Assembly (NCBI GenBank): GCA_027317645.1
Contig: DAHVQS010000006.1
Span: forward strand, 9,415-73,414
Direction: 5' to 3'
Length of the DNA: 64,000 bases
DNA from: Paenalcaligenes sp021793095
Lineage (GTDB): Bacteria; Pseudomonadota; Gammaproteobacteria; Burkholderiales; Burkholderiaceae_B
Positions 34,601 to 44,176 of the stretch are shown piece after piece. The notes under the pieces are model-generated. The model had not been told where the DNA came from. It was given only the letters and a program-made list of their open reading frames with translations, and did no database searches. The translations under genes were made by a program, and so were the position numbers. How positions within the stretch are numbered: the first letter of the stretch is position 1; every line of letters starts with the position of its first letter.

Positions 34601-35833
34601 TCATTGACGATCCAATGATTTAGTCAGTAGGTAGGCATCCTCGCGCCCGCCTTGTGCCAAGGGGTAATAATCTCGGCGCACCCCTACGGACTCAAACCCA
34701 AAGTGACGATACAGCGCTTGGGCGGGCTCATTTGAGGCGCGTACCTCCAAGTGTAACTGATCCACGCCTTGTTCACGGGCGTGCTGCACCCATGTATTGA
34801 GCAGCCAAGTGGCATACCCCCGACGTTGGTATTCAGGGTGTGTGGCCATTAATAATAACTCGGATTCATGCGCGACTTGATGGGCGATTAAAAAGGCATA
34901 CACTTCATCACCACGCGCCAATACCCAGCCGTGCTGGCCCGCTTGTAGGCCTGATTGCCATTGTGCTTCTGACCATTGGGCGGCCCCACTGCTGCGGCCT
35001 AGCTGTGCCACCTGAGGAATATGCTCGGCCTGCAGGCGGCGCACCTGCAATGGATGCCATTCGGCCGCGGGATTTCCGCCCAGACCTTGGGCGCGTTCGG
35101 CGATTGTAAAGGCCACCTTGTCACGGATATACAAAGGTGCGGCCAATTCAGGGGCGATGGTTTGCTGGCGCTGCCACCCTTGCCAACCCAGTTCGGCTAC
35201 GGCGTGTACCTGCGGGGTGCTGTCCGGTCCTAACGCCACATCAGACAAATCAATGTTCTGCTCACGGCAAAGCTGCAAGCCATTTCCTACCACCTGCACG
35301 GTGGTCTGCGCCCCCCACTGCCGGCGCTGTTCATCCAACCAAGCAGGAAAATGAGCGGCCTCTATCAAAATAGGCGCACACACCACCTGCCAGCCCAGCA
35401 CATTGCTCTCTTGGGTTGAGGCATTGGGGCGGTACGCCGCGACATAAAGCTCACCCATGCGCGCATCTAAAATCACGACCTGAATATCATGATCCGCGCT
35501 ATGTTCCGCCTGGGCCACCGCCAATAAGGAAGGGACCGCCACCACCGGCAACTGCAAGCCAAAGGCCATCCCCTGCGTCACCCCACAGGCCACACGCAAT
35601 CCGGTAAACCCTCCAGGGCCCTGCCCAAAAGCGATGGTATTCAAATCTTGGCGCGACAGCTGCGCCTGGGCCAGCACCTCATCTACCAATGGCAATAGAT
35701 GCTCAGCATGCTGACTGCTGCCATCAAACTCACGCTGTATAAAGGACTGGCGCCCCTGCGCATCTACCTGCATCAAGCCCACCCCCAGCACAGGAGTCGA
35801 GGACTCGAGGGCAAGAATATTGATAATACCCAT
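34601..35833 (-). CDS. Fused TsaB-RimI: tRNA t6A synthesis protein and ribosomal protein S18 N-acetyltransferase
   Basis: One 410-residue chain. Residues 1 to about 245 are TsaB, which with TsaD and TsaE adds threonylcarbamoyl to A37 of tRNAs reading ANN codons (ILALESSTPVLGVG, FGQGPGGFTGLR). Residues about 260-405 are a GNAT acetyltransferase like RimI, with acetyl-CoA loop QRRGYA and the C-terminal ALYRHFGFE motif. Separate tsaB-rimI gene pairs are widespread; fusion occurs in scattered lineages. The linker is short (LGGNPAAEWHPLQVR). Start ATG 35833 begins MGIINILALESS. Confidence 0.93.
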   Translation of the reverse strand: MGIINILALESSTPVLGVGLMQVDAQGRQSFIQREFDGSSQHAEHLLPLVDEVLAQAQLSRQDLNTIAFGQGPGGFTGLRVACGVTQGMAFGLQLPVVAVPSLLAVAQAEHSADHDIQVVILDARMGELYVAAYRPNASTQESNVLGWQVVCAPILIEAAHFPAWLDEQRRQWGAQTTVQVVGNGLQLCREQNIDLSDVALGPDSTPQVHAVAELGWQGWQRQQTIAPELAAPLYIRDKVAFTIAERAQGLGGNPAAEWHPLQVRRLQAEHIPQVAQLGRSSGAAQWSEAQWQSGLQAGQHGWVLARGDEVYAFLIAHQVAHESELLLMATHPEYQRRGYATWLLNTWVQHAREQGVDQLHLEVRASNEPAQALYRHFGFESVGVRRDYYPLAQGGREDAYLLTKSLDRQ

Positions 35834-35975
35834 AACCTTTAATATCCATTAAAATATCCAAACGCAAAATGTAACCAACTGTCTGGTTTTGCGCCAACCG
35901 CAAGCATAAAAGAATCAATTGTAAAACTTTACTACAGCGCTGGTCGTTCCCATTTTTGCTTGTTACATTTAACGC

Positions 35976-36707
35976 ATGACTACACAAAACCACACTCCGC
36001 GTAAGATTCTTGTCGTCGATGATGACCCTCGGTTACGGGATCTGCTACGTCGCTATCTGAGCGAGCAGGGCTTTAATGTATTCGTCGCCGAGGACGGCAA
36101 AGAGATGACCAAACTCTGGCAGCGCGAGCACTTTGATCTGCTCGTCCTCGATATCATGCTGCCTGGCGAAGATGGACTCTCCATCTGCCGACGCCTACGT
36201 GGTGGCCATGATAACACTCCTATTATCATGCTCACAGCAAAGGCCGAGGAAATTGATCGTATTGTTGGCCTAGAAATGGGCGCAGACGATTATTTGGTCA
36301 AGCCTTTCAACCCACGCGAGCTCTTGGCACGCGTCAACGCTATTTTGCGTCGCCGCGGCAGTGATGAGCACCCGGGGGCACCTAGCCAGGACAACGAATC
36401 TGTCGAATTTGGCCCCTATACACTTAACCTCTCTACCCGCACTTTAACCAAAAATGACGAGGTGATCCCCATCACCACGGGTGAGTTTTCGGTGCTCAAG
36501 GTCTTTGCACGCCATCCCAAGATTCCACTCTCACGTGATAAGCTGATGGAATTAGCACGGGGTCGCGAATACGAGGCCTTTGACCGCAGTCTTGATGTAC
36601 AAATTTCACGCTTGCGCAAGCTCATCGAGCCGAATCCGTCCAAGCCAGTATTTATCCAGACTGTATGGGGCTTGGGTTACGTGTTTGTCCCCGATGGTGG
36701 CCACTAA
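35976..36707 (+). CDS. ompR: OmpR-family response regulator (RisA-like)
   Basis: Receiver domain with the acidic pair D15/D16 and phosphorylation site Asp59 (LLVLDIMLPGEDG), the conserved Lys in DDYLVKPFNPRELL, and a C-terminal winged-helix DNA-binding domain (about 140-240) ending RKLIEPNPSKPVFIQTVWGLGYVF. It is very close to OmpR and to RisA of Bordetella, which controls acid and oxidative stress genes. The partner kinase starts 15 bases downstream. Divergent from tsaB-rimI across 142 bases. Confidence 0.93.
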   Translation: MTTQNHTPRKILVVDDDPRLRDLLRRYLSEQGFNVFVAEDGKEMTKLWQREHFDLLVLDIMLPGEDGLSICRRLRGGHDNTPIIMLTAKAEEIDRIVGLEMGADDYLVKPFNPRELLARVNAILRRRGSDEHPGAPSQDNESVEFGPYTLNLSTRTLTKNDEVIPITTGEFSVLKVFARHPKIPLSRDKLMELARGREYEAFDRSLDVQISRLRKLIEPNPSKPVFIQTVWGLGYVFVPDGGH

Positions 36708-36722
36708 CCCTTTGACTGCTTC

Positions 36723-38147
36723 ATGACACAGCACCGTGGCTCAGTAGATCAGACCCAGCAGCCCCCCAAAAAGGATGCCCACACCAAAGACAGGCCGATC
36801 AAGCTCGGCCTGTTTTCGCGTTCGTTTTTGCTGTTGGCGATGCTGATGCTGGTCAGTCTGGGGGCCTGGCTACAGGTGTTTTTCAGTATGGAAGAGGGGC
36901 CGCGCGCCCACCAAATGGCTTTGCGAGTCACCTCGGCAGTCAGTATTACCAAGTCTGCCATTCAATACGCCCCCGACGAAAATCGCCCCGAGCTGCTCTT
37001 GGATTTGGCCACTAAAGAAGGCTTGCGCGTCCAGCCTCGAGCCGTGGGTGATGTGCTCGAGCCCCTGCCCCGTAGTGAGTACTGGCAACACGTCGCCTCA
37101 GAAATCCGTCAAAACCTGGGCAGCAATACCCTGGTGATGTGGTCGGTCAATGATCTGCCTGGGATCTGGGTATCATTTGAGCTGGGCACTGAAAAATTCT
37201 GGATCGTCTTTGACCGCGAAGAGCTTAGCCTGACGACCGGGCCTGAATGGCTAGGCTGGGCATTGACCGCCTTGGTTTTGGCCTTGGTCGGGGCGGCCGT
37301 CAGTGTGCGTTTTGTAAACCGTCCCTTGGCCCAACTCGCCCAGGTCGCCCAAGAGCTCTCACGGGGCGAGACCCCCATGACCCTGCCCGAGCGCGGCCCC
37401 GCCGAAATCCGGGATATGAATATGGCCTTTAATCGCATGGTGCGTGATATTCAGCAGGCGGAAGCCGATAGAGAAATCATGCTGGCGGGGATATCTCACG
37501 ATTTACGCACCCCATTGGCCCGCATGCGCCTAGAAATTGAAATGAGCCAGATGAGTGACGAGGCGCGCCAAGCCATTGACGAGGACTTGGCCCAAATCAA
37601 CCACAGCATCGAGCAATTGATGGAGTACGCACGTCCCGCCGGGAGTCCTCCTGACACGGGGATTGATATCAGCCAGGTGGTCGAAGAAATTTACGAGCGC
37701 GAGCGCCCCCATACCGAAACATTGGGCGGCATATTAAGCGCGCAAATACAAAAAGGCCTTTGGGCAAAAATTGCTGCACATGACCTCAAGCGCATCGTGA
37801 TTAACCTCATTGAAAATGCCCGCCGCTATGGGCGCAGCCCGGCAGATAACCATGCTTATATCCACCTAAAGGCCTATCAAAATAGCCAGCAGGTCATTAT
37901 CGAGGTCAAAGATGAGGGCAGCGGCATCGCCAAACATGAAATCCAGCGCTTGCTTCGGCCCTTTTCGCGGGGCGAGTCGGCACGCACGGGAGTCAGTGGA
38001 GCGGGCTTGGGGCTAGCGATTGTGGAACGTCTGCTGCGTCAAGTCGGCGGGGATCTCAGGCTAAACTCGGCACCCAACGAAGGGCTGCAGGCCCAAATCA
38101 TCCTGCCCCGCGCACGCAACCCCAAAAGCAATCTAAGGACGCTCTAA
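36723..38147 (+). CDS. envZ: EnvZ-family sensor histidine kinase (RisS-like)
   Basis: A 474-residue membrane kinase: N-terminal transmembrane helix (about 33-54), a periplasmic loop of about 120 residues, a second helix (about 176-197), HAMP (RPLAQLAQVAQELS), HisKA with His259 in ISHDLRTPLARM, and HATPase motifs NLIENARRYG, DEGSGI and GAGLGLAIV. It matches OmpR/EnvZ partner kinases, closest in context to RisS. In B. pertussis RisS is a truncated pseudogene; here the frame is intact. The last bases overlap the convergent ispF by four. Confidence 0.92.
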   Translation: MTQHRGSVDQTQQPPKKDAHTKDRPIKLGLFSRSFLLLAMLMLVSLGAWLQVFFSMEEGPRAHQMALRVTSAVSITKSAIQYAPDENRPELLLDLATKEGLRVQPRAVGDVLEPLPRSEYWQHVASEIRQNLGSNTLVMWSVNDLPGIWVSFELGTEKFWIVFDREELSLTTGPEWLGWALTALVLALVGAAVSVRFVNRPLAQLAQVAQELSRGETPMTLPERGPAEIRDMNMAFNRMVRDIQQAEADREIMLAGISHDLRTPLARMRLEIEMSQMSDEARQAIDEDLAQINHSIEQLMEYARPAGSPPDTGIDISQVVEEIYERERPHTETLGGILSAQIQKGLWAKIAAHDLKRIVINLIENARRYGRSPADNHAYIHLKAYQNSQQVIIEVKDEGSGIAKHEIQRLLRPFSRGESARTGVSGAGLGLAIVERLLRQVGGDLRLNSAPNEGLQAQIILPRARNPKSNLRTL

Positions 38148-38650
38148 GCCTGACGCATCGACCGGCGTTCGCGCTGCAGTAGCGCCACTGCCTGGGCGGC
38201 AATCCCCTCTTTACGGCCAATATGTCCCAACCCCTCATTGGTGGTGGCTTTGATATTGATGCACTGCTCGGGCAGATTCAGGTCAGACGCCATATGGGTA
38301 CGCATCGATGGTATATGAGGTGCCATTTTAGGGGCCTGCGCCTGTATGGTCGCGTCAATATTCACGACGGACCAACCCTCTGCTTGCACACGCTCATTGA
38401 CAGTACGCAATAAAACGCGACTGTCCGCATTTTCGTATTGGTCGTCGGTATCTGGGAAAAGCTGACCAATATCGCCTAAGGCTGCAGCCCCTAATAAGGC
38501 ATCCGTCACCGCATGCAGCAACACATCCGCATCAGAATGCCCCAACAAACCATGACTGTGTTCAATTTTAACCCCACCAATGATCAAGGGCCGCCCGGGC
38601 ACTAGCGCATGTACGTCAATGCCCTGCCCCACACGAAACTCGGTAGTCAT
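38144..38650 (-). CDS. ispF: 2-C-methyl-D-erythritol 2,4-cyclodiphosphate synthase
   Basis: Fifth step of the MEP isoprenoid pathway. The zinc-binding block is FRVGQGIDVHALVPGRPLIIGG and HSHGLLGHSDADVLLHAVTDALLGAAALGDIG. The trimeric enzyme has 168 residues from the ATG at 38650, which overlaps the ispD stop by four bases (ATGA); a 12-base longer start at 38662 is less likely. The gene pair ispD-ispF is common in proteobacteria. Confidence 0.97.
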   Translation of the reverse strand: MTTEFRVGQGIDVHALVPGRPLIIGGVKIEHSHGLLGHSDADVLLHAVTDALLGAAALGDIGQLFPDTDDQYENADSRVLLRTVNERVQAEGWSVVNIDATIQAQAPKMAPHIPSMRTHMASDLNLPEQCINIKATTNEGLGHIGRKEGIAAQAVALLQRERRSMRQA

Positions 38651-39384
38651 TGTGATATCCACTGCTCCATTAATTGAAAATCACCGGGCCAGGTCACCTT
38701 GAAGTTTTTGATCGAGCCCTCAATCAGTAAAGGCTGCGCGCCCACGAACTCCATCGCTGACGCCTCGTCGGTCACCTCAACACCTGCCGCCAACGCCTCA
38801 TCCAGGGCCCGCATCAGTGCCGCGCCCCTAAACATTTGTGGGGTTTGTGCCATCCATAGCCCCTCTCTATTGAGGGTCTGCCCTACTCGTGGAGGACTGC
38901 TTGGGGCCTCATCACTGGCCGAGCGCGCTGCGCGCTTTAAGGTATCGGGCACCGGTAGCGCCAACAGCCCCCCCTGCCCGGTACGCAAACAAGTATCGAT
39001 CAGGCGCTGCAAGGCCTCAAAGGGCAACCCTGGGCGCGCCGCATCATGCACCAGCACCCAAGTATCCTCATCAGGCTGCAAATCATGCAGTGCATTGCGT
39101 ACGGTGTCTGCTCGCGTTGGCCCGCCACAATGCCGCCATACAGTTTTTTTGAGCCCTTGTAAGGCACGTTCTGCCCAGGCGTCTTCGGGCCGTACAATGG
39201 CGCGCACCTGCTCGATGCGCGGCTCATCCAACAAGCACTGCACCGAACAACGCAGCATGGGTAGCCCACGCAGTAGTTCATATTGCTTGGGCAAATCTGG
39301 CTTTAATAAAGCCGCAGGCCCCCCACGGCGTGCACGCGCGCCAATACCGCCCGCCGGTACGATGGCAATGATTTTATCGGACAT
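38647..39384 (-). CDS. ispD: 2-C-methyl-D-erythritol 4-phosphate cytidylyltransferase
   Basis: Third step of the MEP pathway: transfers CMP to MEP. The nucleotide-binding N terminus MSDKIIAIVPAGGIGARA carries an insert before KPDLPKQYELL compared with the standard GxGxRMG...PKQY. The C-terminal half has TDEASAMEFVG and FKVTWPGDFQL, the usual VTxPxDL-type motif. Start at 39384 is chosen because AAAGG precedes it by nine bases and the longer frame adds 16 unmatched residues. It lies 60 bases after livF2. Confidence 0.95.
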   Translation of the reverse strand: MSDKIIAIVPAGGIGARARRGGPAALLKPDLPKQYELLRGLPMLRCSVQCLLDEPRIEQVRAIVRPEDAWAERALQGLKKTVWRHCGGPTRADTVRNALHDLQPDEDTWVLVHDAARPGLPFEALQRLIDTCLRTGQGGLLALPVPDTLKRAARSASDEAPSSPPRVGQTLNREGLWMAQTPQMFRGAALMRALDEALAAGVEVTDEASAMEFVGAQPLLIEGSIKNFKVTWPGDFQLMEQWISQ

Positions 39385-39444
39385 GGCTTTAAACCTTTGA
39401 TCAGTAATGCGTGCATTGTATTCTATTTGCACACATGCGGCGGG

Positions 39445-40170
39445 TTAAATACTCAAATAAGTACGCCACAAATCACGGGCCTCGCGTAATTGATTGGAGT
39501 CTCCCTCCCAGACGACACGGCCCTTTTCCAAAATAATATGGCGATCTGCCAACCCCAGCAGGCGCTCTATATATTTATCCACCACTAAAATCGTTTGCCC
39601 GGCGGCGCGCAGTCGATCCAAACACTGCCATATTTCCTCGCGCACAATGGGGGCCAGACCCTCGGTGGCCTCATCCAAAATCAACAGACGCGGATTGGTG
39701 GACAATGCCCGACCGATGGCCAACATTTGCTGCTCTCCCCCGGATAGCTGATGCCCCAAATGCTGGGCCCGCTCTTGTAGGCGTGGAAACATCTCGTAGA
39801 TCCGCTCTAGCGTCCAAGGCGATAGGGCTGGATTACGACGCGCAGCAAAGGCCAGTAAATGCTCTTCTACCGTCAGATTAGGAAAACACAAACGACCTTC
39901 GGGAACGATGGCCACCCCACGTCGTGCAATCGCATCCGGGCGCAAACGGTGCAGGGGCTCATCATCAAACCAAAGCTTGCCCGCCGTGGGCCTGAGCGCG
40001 CCAATGAGGGTTTTAATCAGCGTGCTTTTGCCCATGCCATTACGCCCTAATAAGGTAACCACCTCTCGTTCTTTGATGTGCAGATCTACATCAAAAAGCA
40101 CCTGACTGGGCCCATATCCGGCCGCTATCCCTTCGCAACGTAATAGCACTTGCTTGGTTGTTGTCATCAT
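39445..40170 (-). CDS. Second LIV-type ABC transporter ATPase (LivF)
   Basis: Walker A GRNGMGKST, signature LSGGEQQ, Walker B LLILDEATEGLAP and the VDKYI H-loop substitute are in place. The 241 residues are standard for LivF. It is the last gene of livK2-livH2-livM2-livG2-livF2 and follows livG2 by 28 bases. Substrate of the complex is unknown; LIV-type systems also import aromatic and other small organic acids. Confidence 0.92.
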   Translation of the reverse strand: MMTTTKQVLLRCEGIAAGYGPSQVLFDVDLHIKEREVVTLLGRNGMGKSTLIKTLIGALRPTAGKLWFDDEPLHRLRPDAIARRGVAIVPEGRLCFPNLTVEEHLLAFAARRNPALSPWTLERIYEMFPRLQERAQHLGHQLSGGEQQMLAIGRALSTNPRLLILDEATEGLAPIVREEIWQCLDRLRAAGQTILVVDKYIERLLGLADRHIILEKGRVVWEGDSNQLREARDLWRTYLSI

Positions 40171-40198
40171 TTACATCCTTGCATCCATCGGGCAGCTG

Positions 40199-40948
40199 TT
40201 AAAAATCGCTATCTGCCCCGAGGTACACCGCCTGGACCTCTGGATCATTTTTAATCTCGTCGGGGCGTCCGGTCTTTAAGACCTGCCCATACACCAAAAC
40301 AGACACACGATCGGCCAGCTGAAACACAGTTTCCATATCATGCTCGATCAACAATATGGTGGCCTGTTGGTTGAGCTCACGAATCAGGGCCAACATGCGG
40401 GGGGCATCCTCGGGCCCCATCCCGGCCATAGGCTCATCGAGCAACAGCAATTTAGGCTCTCCTGCCAATGCCAGCGCCAAATCTAGTCGCCTTTGCATGC
40501 CATGTGCCAGCGTCCCCGCGCGATGCTGTAACACCTCGTCTAGGCCAAATTGATGCGCCAAGGCCTCGGCCCGCTCATACAGCAATGACTCATGCGAACG
40601 GCGGGCAAAAAACTTAAAACTACTGCCCGTATGCGCCTGTACGGCCAAGAGCAAATTATCCAGCACGGTATTATGGATAAAAATATTGGTCACCTGAAAG
40701 CAGCGCCCCAGCCCCGACTGCACCCGTCGGGCAGCCGACAAGCCCACCAGCGATTGGCCATCGAGCACAATGGCACCACTATCGGGCTGCTCAAAACCAG
40801 AAATCAGATTGACCAAGGTGGATTTACCCGCGCCATTGGGCCCAATCAAGGCATGAATCTCACCACGCTGTATCTGCAGGGACACATCATTGGTGGCCAC
40901 CAGCCCGCCAAAGCGCTTGTACAGATTTTCAGTATAAAAAAGCGTCAT
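40199..40948 (-). CDS. Second LIV-type ABC transporter ATPase (LivG)
   Basis: Walker A GPNGAGKST, signature-equivalent LAHGMQRRLDLA (LivG proteins often lack the canonical LSGGQ), Walker B LLLLDEPMAGM and IEHDM at the H-loop. From ATG 40948 it has 249 residues. The frame continues upstream to 41161 but that part is the livM2 gene in another frame. ATGA overlap with livM2 stop shows coupling. Confidence 0.93.
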   Translation of the reverse strand: MTLFYTENLYKRFGGLVATNDVSLQIQRGEIHALIGPNGAGKSTLVNLISGFEQPDSGAIVLDGQSLVGLSAARRVQSGLGRCFQVTNIFIHNTVLDNLLLAVQAHTGSSFKFFARRSHESLLYERAEALAHQFGLDEVLQHRAGTLAHGMQRRLDLALALAGEPKLLLLDEPMAGMGPEDAPRMLALIRELNQQATILLIEHDMETVFQLADRVSVLVYGQVLKTGRPDEIKNDPEVQAVYLGADSDF

Positions 40949-41931
40949 GACCGGACCCGCGTAAACAACCCTGCCACCCCACGGGGGGCCACAAATACAA
41001 TCACCAACAGCAACAGCCCCATGGGCCAGTGCCAATAATCCGTATGCATGCGCAAAAACTCCTCGAGCACCAGCCAAATGGCGGCCCCCAATGCGCCCCC
41101 CCAACGGTGGCCCATCCCGCCGATGACCACCATCACAATCAATATGGCAGAATGCGTCCACTGCATCGACGAAGGGCTAACAAAACTATCTTGAAAGGCC
41201 AGCAATCCACCGGCCAGCCCGGCAATGGCCCCTGCGCCCACAAATGCCAACAAGCGGATCCTAAAGACGGGAAAACCCAAAGCCTGCATGCGACTCTCAT
41301 TATCGCGCGCCCCCTTGAGGGCATAGCCAAAGCGGGCGTGCTCCAAGCGCGCGGTCAAAAAATAAACCAACACGGCAAAGCCCAACACCACGGCATAAAA
41401 GCCGTAAGCCCAGTCATCCAACCACTGCCCCAAGGTCAGGGGAAAATAAATACTGTACCCATCATCTCCCCCATAAGTGCTCAAAGACACCGCAAAGTAA
41501 TACAGCATTTCCGCAAATGCGAGGGTAATCATGATGAAATACACCCCGCGGGTACGTAATGCGACCAGCCCAATGAGCAGTGACAGCACCGCAGACAGGG
41601 CCACCCCAATCCCCCAAGCGATCCAAGCGGAATCAAAGCCAGCATCTACCCAGGCCACCAATGCATAGGCACCTACCCCCATAAAGCTGGCATGGCCCAA
41701 GGCCACCATGCCGCCGTAGCCCAAAATAAAATTTAGGCTGCTGGCCGCAATCATCATGATGAGCAGGCGGCATACAAAGCCCATGTAATAATTCAGCCCC
41801 CAGATCTGGTCTAACACCGGCACCAGCATAAAGCCCAGTAGCACCAGCCAAGGCAAGGCGCGCGCACCTATCCCAGGGCGAGACGCTCGAGCCAGGGGAA
41901 CCGCTAAATGTTCGTCTATTGAAGCACTCAT
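40945..41931 (-). CDS. Second LIV-type ABC transporter permease (LivM)
   Basis: A 328-residue permease with about nine hydrophobic helices and the LivM signature LNFILGYGGMVALGHASFMGVGAYA, followed by the EAA-like loop (KGARDNESRMQALGF). Unlike the other locus at 19250, LivM and LivG are separate genes here, so the two LIV systems differ in architecture. It starts 18 bases after the livH2 stop. Confidence 0.92.
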   Translation of the reverse strand: MSASIDEHLAVPLARASRPGIGARALPWLVLLGFMLVPVLDQIWGLNYYMGFVCRLLIMMIAASSLNFILGYGGMVALGHASFMGVGAYALVAWVDAGFDSAWIAWGIGVALSAVLSLLIGLVALRTRGVYFIMITLAFAEMLYYFAVSLSTYGGDDGYSIYFPLTLGQWLDDWAYGFYAVVLGFAVLVYFLTARLEHARFGYALKGARDNESRMQALGFPVFRIRLLAFVGAGAIAGLAGGLLAFQDSFVSPSSMQWTHSAILIVMVVIGGMGHRWGGALGAAIWLVLEEFLRMHTDYWHWPMGLLLLVIVFVAPRGVAGLFTRVRS

Positions 41932-41948
41932 GCTATTTAATCAGCCAA

Positions 41949-42869
41949 TCAGGCCCGTGCTGGGAACAGACCCTCGGGCCTGACCGCCAACACAATGGCC
42001 ATGAGCAAATACACCATGATGCCTGCCAGCGCAGGCCCCATATCCGCAGCCACCGCAGGGGGCAACACCGCCCGCAATAAAGGGGGTAAAAAGGCGCGCC
42101 CAATCGTATCTAACATACCGACCAGCATGGCCGCCACAAAGGCGCCACGCACCGAACCGATGCCACCAATCACAATAATGACCAAGGCTGGGATGAGGAT
42201 TTTTTCACCCATCCCTATTTGTACGGCACTGATGGGACCCATCAGCGCGCCCGCCAAGGCCGCAAGCCCAGCCCCTAATATAAAAACAAAGGAAAACACA
42301 CGGCCCACCCGTACCCCCATAAACTCGGCCATCATGCGGTTAGAGGCCCCGGCCCGTACCAACATGCCAATACGGGTATGATTGACCAAGAAATACAGGG
42401 CAAGGGCGACCAATACACCCGCCCCAATCAATAACAAGCGGTAAGCCGGATAATACAGCCCGGGCAAGAGCATGATGGGCTGGCTCAGACCCGAGGGCAT
42501 GGGGGCCATCATCGGTGCCACCCCCCAAATGGCCTTGACCGCATCATCAGCAATCAAAATAATGCCAAAAGTCGCCAACACCTGGGCCAAGTGATCACGG
42601 CGATACAAAAAACGCATCACCCCTTTTTCCAGTACCCAAGCCACCCCCATGGTCACCACCACAGCGGCGCCCACAGCCACCCACATAGAGCCGCTGCTGA
42701 CATGGATGCGGGCGGCCAAATAAGCCCCCACCATAAACAGAGAGCCATGTGCCAGGTTCATGGTATCCATAATGCCAAATACCAGGGTCAGACCCGCTGC
42801 AATTAAAAACAGCATCAGCCCATACCCCACCCCATTGAGCAATTGCTCAGCCACAAAAACTGCATCCAT
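41949..42869 (-). CDS. Second LIV-type ABC transporter permease (LivH)
   Basis: A 306-residue permease starting EQLLNGVGYGLMLFLIAAGLTLVFGIMDTMNLAHGSLFMVGAY, typical of LivH. The C-terminal IGGIGSVRGAFVAAMLVGMLDTIGRA motif is also typical. Its length is standard, lacking the extra helices of livH at 21092. It starts 21 bases after the livK2 stop. Confidence 0.92.
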   Translation of the reverse strand: MDAVFVAEQLLNGVGYGLMLFLIAAGLTLVFGIMDTMNLAHGSLFMVGAYLAARIHVSSGSMWVAVGAAVVVTMGVAWVLEKGVMRFLYRRDHLAQVLATFGIILIADDAVKAIWGVAPMMAPMPSGLSQPIMLLPGLYYPAYRLLLIGAGVLVALALYFLVNHTRIGMLVRAGASNRMMAEFMGVRVGRVFSFVFILGAGLAALAGALMGPISAVQIGMGEKILIPALVIIVIGGIGSVRGAFVAAMLVGMLDTIGRAFLPPLLRAVLPPAVAADMGPALAGIMVYLLMAIVLAVRPEGLFPARA

Positions 42870-42890
42870 GCCTAATGCCCTATCTAGCCT

Positions 42891-44075
42891 TTACATGCGG
42901 CATTCATCCACATAGGCGTCCTGGTGATTTTCAAGGACGGTGCCGATTAACTTATTGGTATACACCCCATCCTCATCCGCCTGTACCTCGCGTACGTAGT
43001 AATTTTGAATGGGGTAGTGGTTAGGCCCATATTCAAACTCACCACGCACTGATTCAAAGCTGGGGTTTTCCAAGGCCTCGATCAAAGCTTGTTTGTCTTG
43101 TACACCACCGGCATCGCGCACGGCCGCATCCATCGCCATCAGCACATCGTAGGCCATGGCCGCATATACCGTAGGATATCGGCCATCATATTTCTCGCGG
43201 AAGGCCTCGACAAAACGCTCATTGGCCTCGATGGGCAGATCATGCGCCCAGTGCGTGGTGCTCAACAAGCCCTCCATGCTCTCGCCAACGGCGCTGATCA
43301 CATCCTGATCGGCAGAAAACCCGGGGGCTACCAAGGGCGTCTCTTGTAAACCACTGGACACGTATTGCTTGATGAAATTGATCCCCATAGCCCCTGGCAA
43401 AAAGAAAAACACCGCGTCAGGCTTGGCACTGCGGATCTGCGCAATCTCGGTGGCGTAATCGATTTGGCCCATTTGGGTGTAAATCTCATCAATCACCTCG
43501 CCCTCGTATAGACGCTTAAAACCATTTAAGTGATCACGTCCAGCGGGGTAATTAGGGGCCACGATGACCATTTTTTCGTAGCCCTGCTCATTGGCCAAAT
43601 GCCCTGCAGCCTCATCATAGGTATCGTTTTGATAATGGCCAAAAAAGAAAGGGCTGCAACGCTTGCCCGCAAATTGGCTGGGCCCGGGGTTGCTCGACAA
43701 ATAAGGGATCTGCGCTTTGAATAAAGCCGGCGCAACTGCCAACGCGGCATTTGAGCCAATAGGCCCGGTAAATAAATCAATGCCCTCGCGCTGTATATAG
43801 CGATTGACCAACTGCGTGGCCTGCTCGGGGCTGCCTGCAAAATCATTTTGCAAAAACTCAACCGGCAAGCCGCCAAGCTCGCCATCTAACATCTCGATGG
43901 CCAGGTCAAAGCCGTCTCGGGACTCAGCACCCAGCACCGAAAAAGGCCCAGACAAATCCAAAGCGATCCCCACTTTAACGGGATCCTGTGCCCAGGCCTG
44001 TACACTGGCCGTCAATGCAAATGCCCCCACACCTATCGCTTTTACCCACATTTTAGAAAGCGCACCCCTTTTCAT
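42891..44075 (-). CDS. LIV-type ABC transporter substrate-binding protein (LivK)
   Basis: Periplasmic binding protein of the second system. A Sec signal peptide (VGAFALTASVQAWAQ, cleaved near residue 30) leads into DPVKVGIALDLSGPFSVLG, the family start, and DLFTGPIGSNAALAVAPALFKAQIPYLS. The mature protein has 394 residues minus signal. A GGGAG seven bases upstream supports ATG 44075. The ligand is unknown. It is the first gene of the operon and divergent from mfd. Confidence 0.91.
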   Translation of the reverse strand: MKRGALSKMWVKAIGVGAFALTASVQAWAQDPVKVGIALDLSGPFSVLGAESRDGFDLAIEMLDGELGGLPVEFLQNDFAGSPEQATQLVNRYIQREGIDLFTGPIGSNAALAVAPALFKAQIPYLSSNPGPSQFAGKRCSPFFFGHYQNDTYDEAAGHLANEQGYEKMVIVAPNYPAGRDHLNGFKRLYEGEVIDEIYTQMGQIDYATEIAQIRSAKPDAVFFFLPGAMGINFIKQYVSSGLQETPLVAPGFSADQDVISAVGESMEGLLSTTHWAHDLPIEANERFVEAFREKYDGRYPTVYAAMAYDVLMAMDAAVRDAGGVQDKQALIEALENPSFESVRGEFEYGPNHYPIQNYYVREVQADEDGVYTNKLIGTVLENHQDAYVDECRM

Positions 44076-44176
44076 GGTTGTTCTCCCAAATTATTTTGAA
44101 ACAGTCTAAAATCTACCTATCATAATTCATACTGGGCCCAGGCCCCAGCTCGCGTAATCTAGCCACACTATCACTG

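Noticed and set aside
40949..41161. Upstream extension of livG2 by 71 residues
   Set aside because: The added part overlaps livM2 in another frame, has no LivG similarity, and ATG 40948 overlaps the livM2 stop as ATGA.
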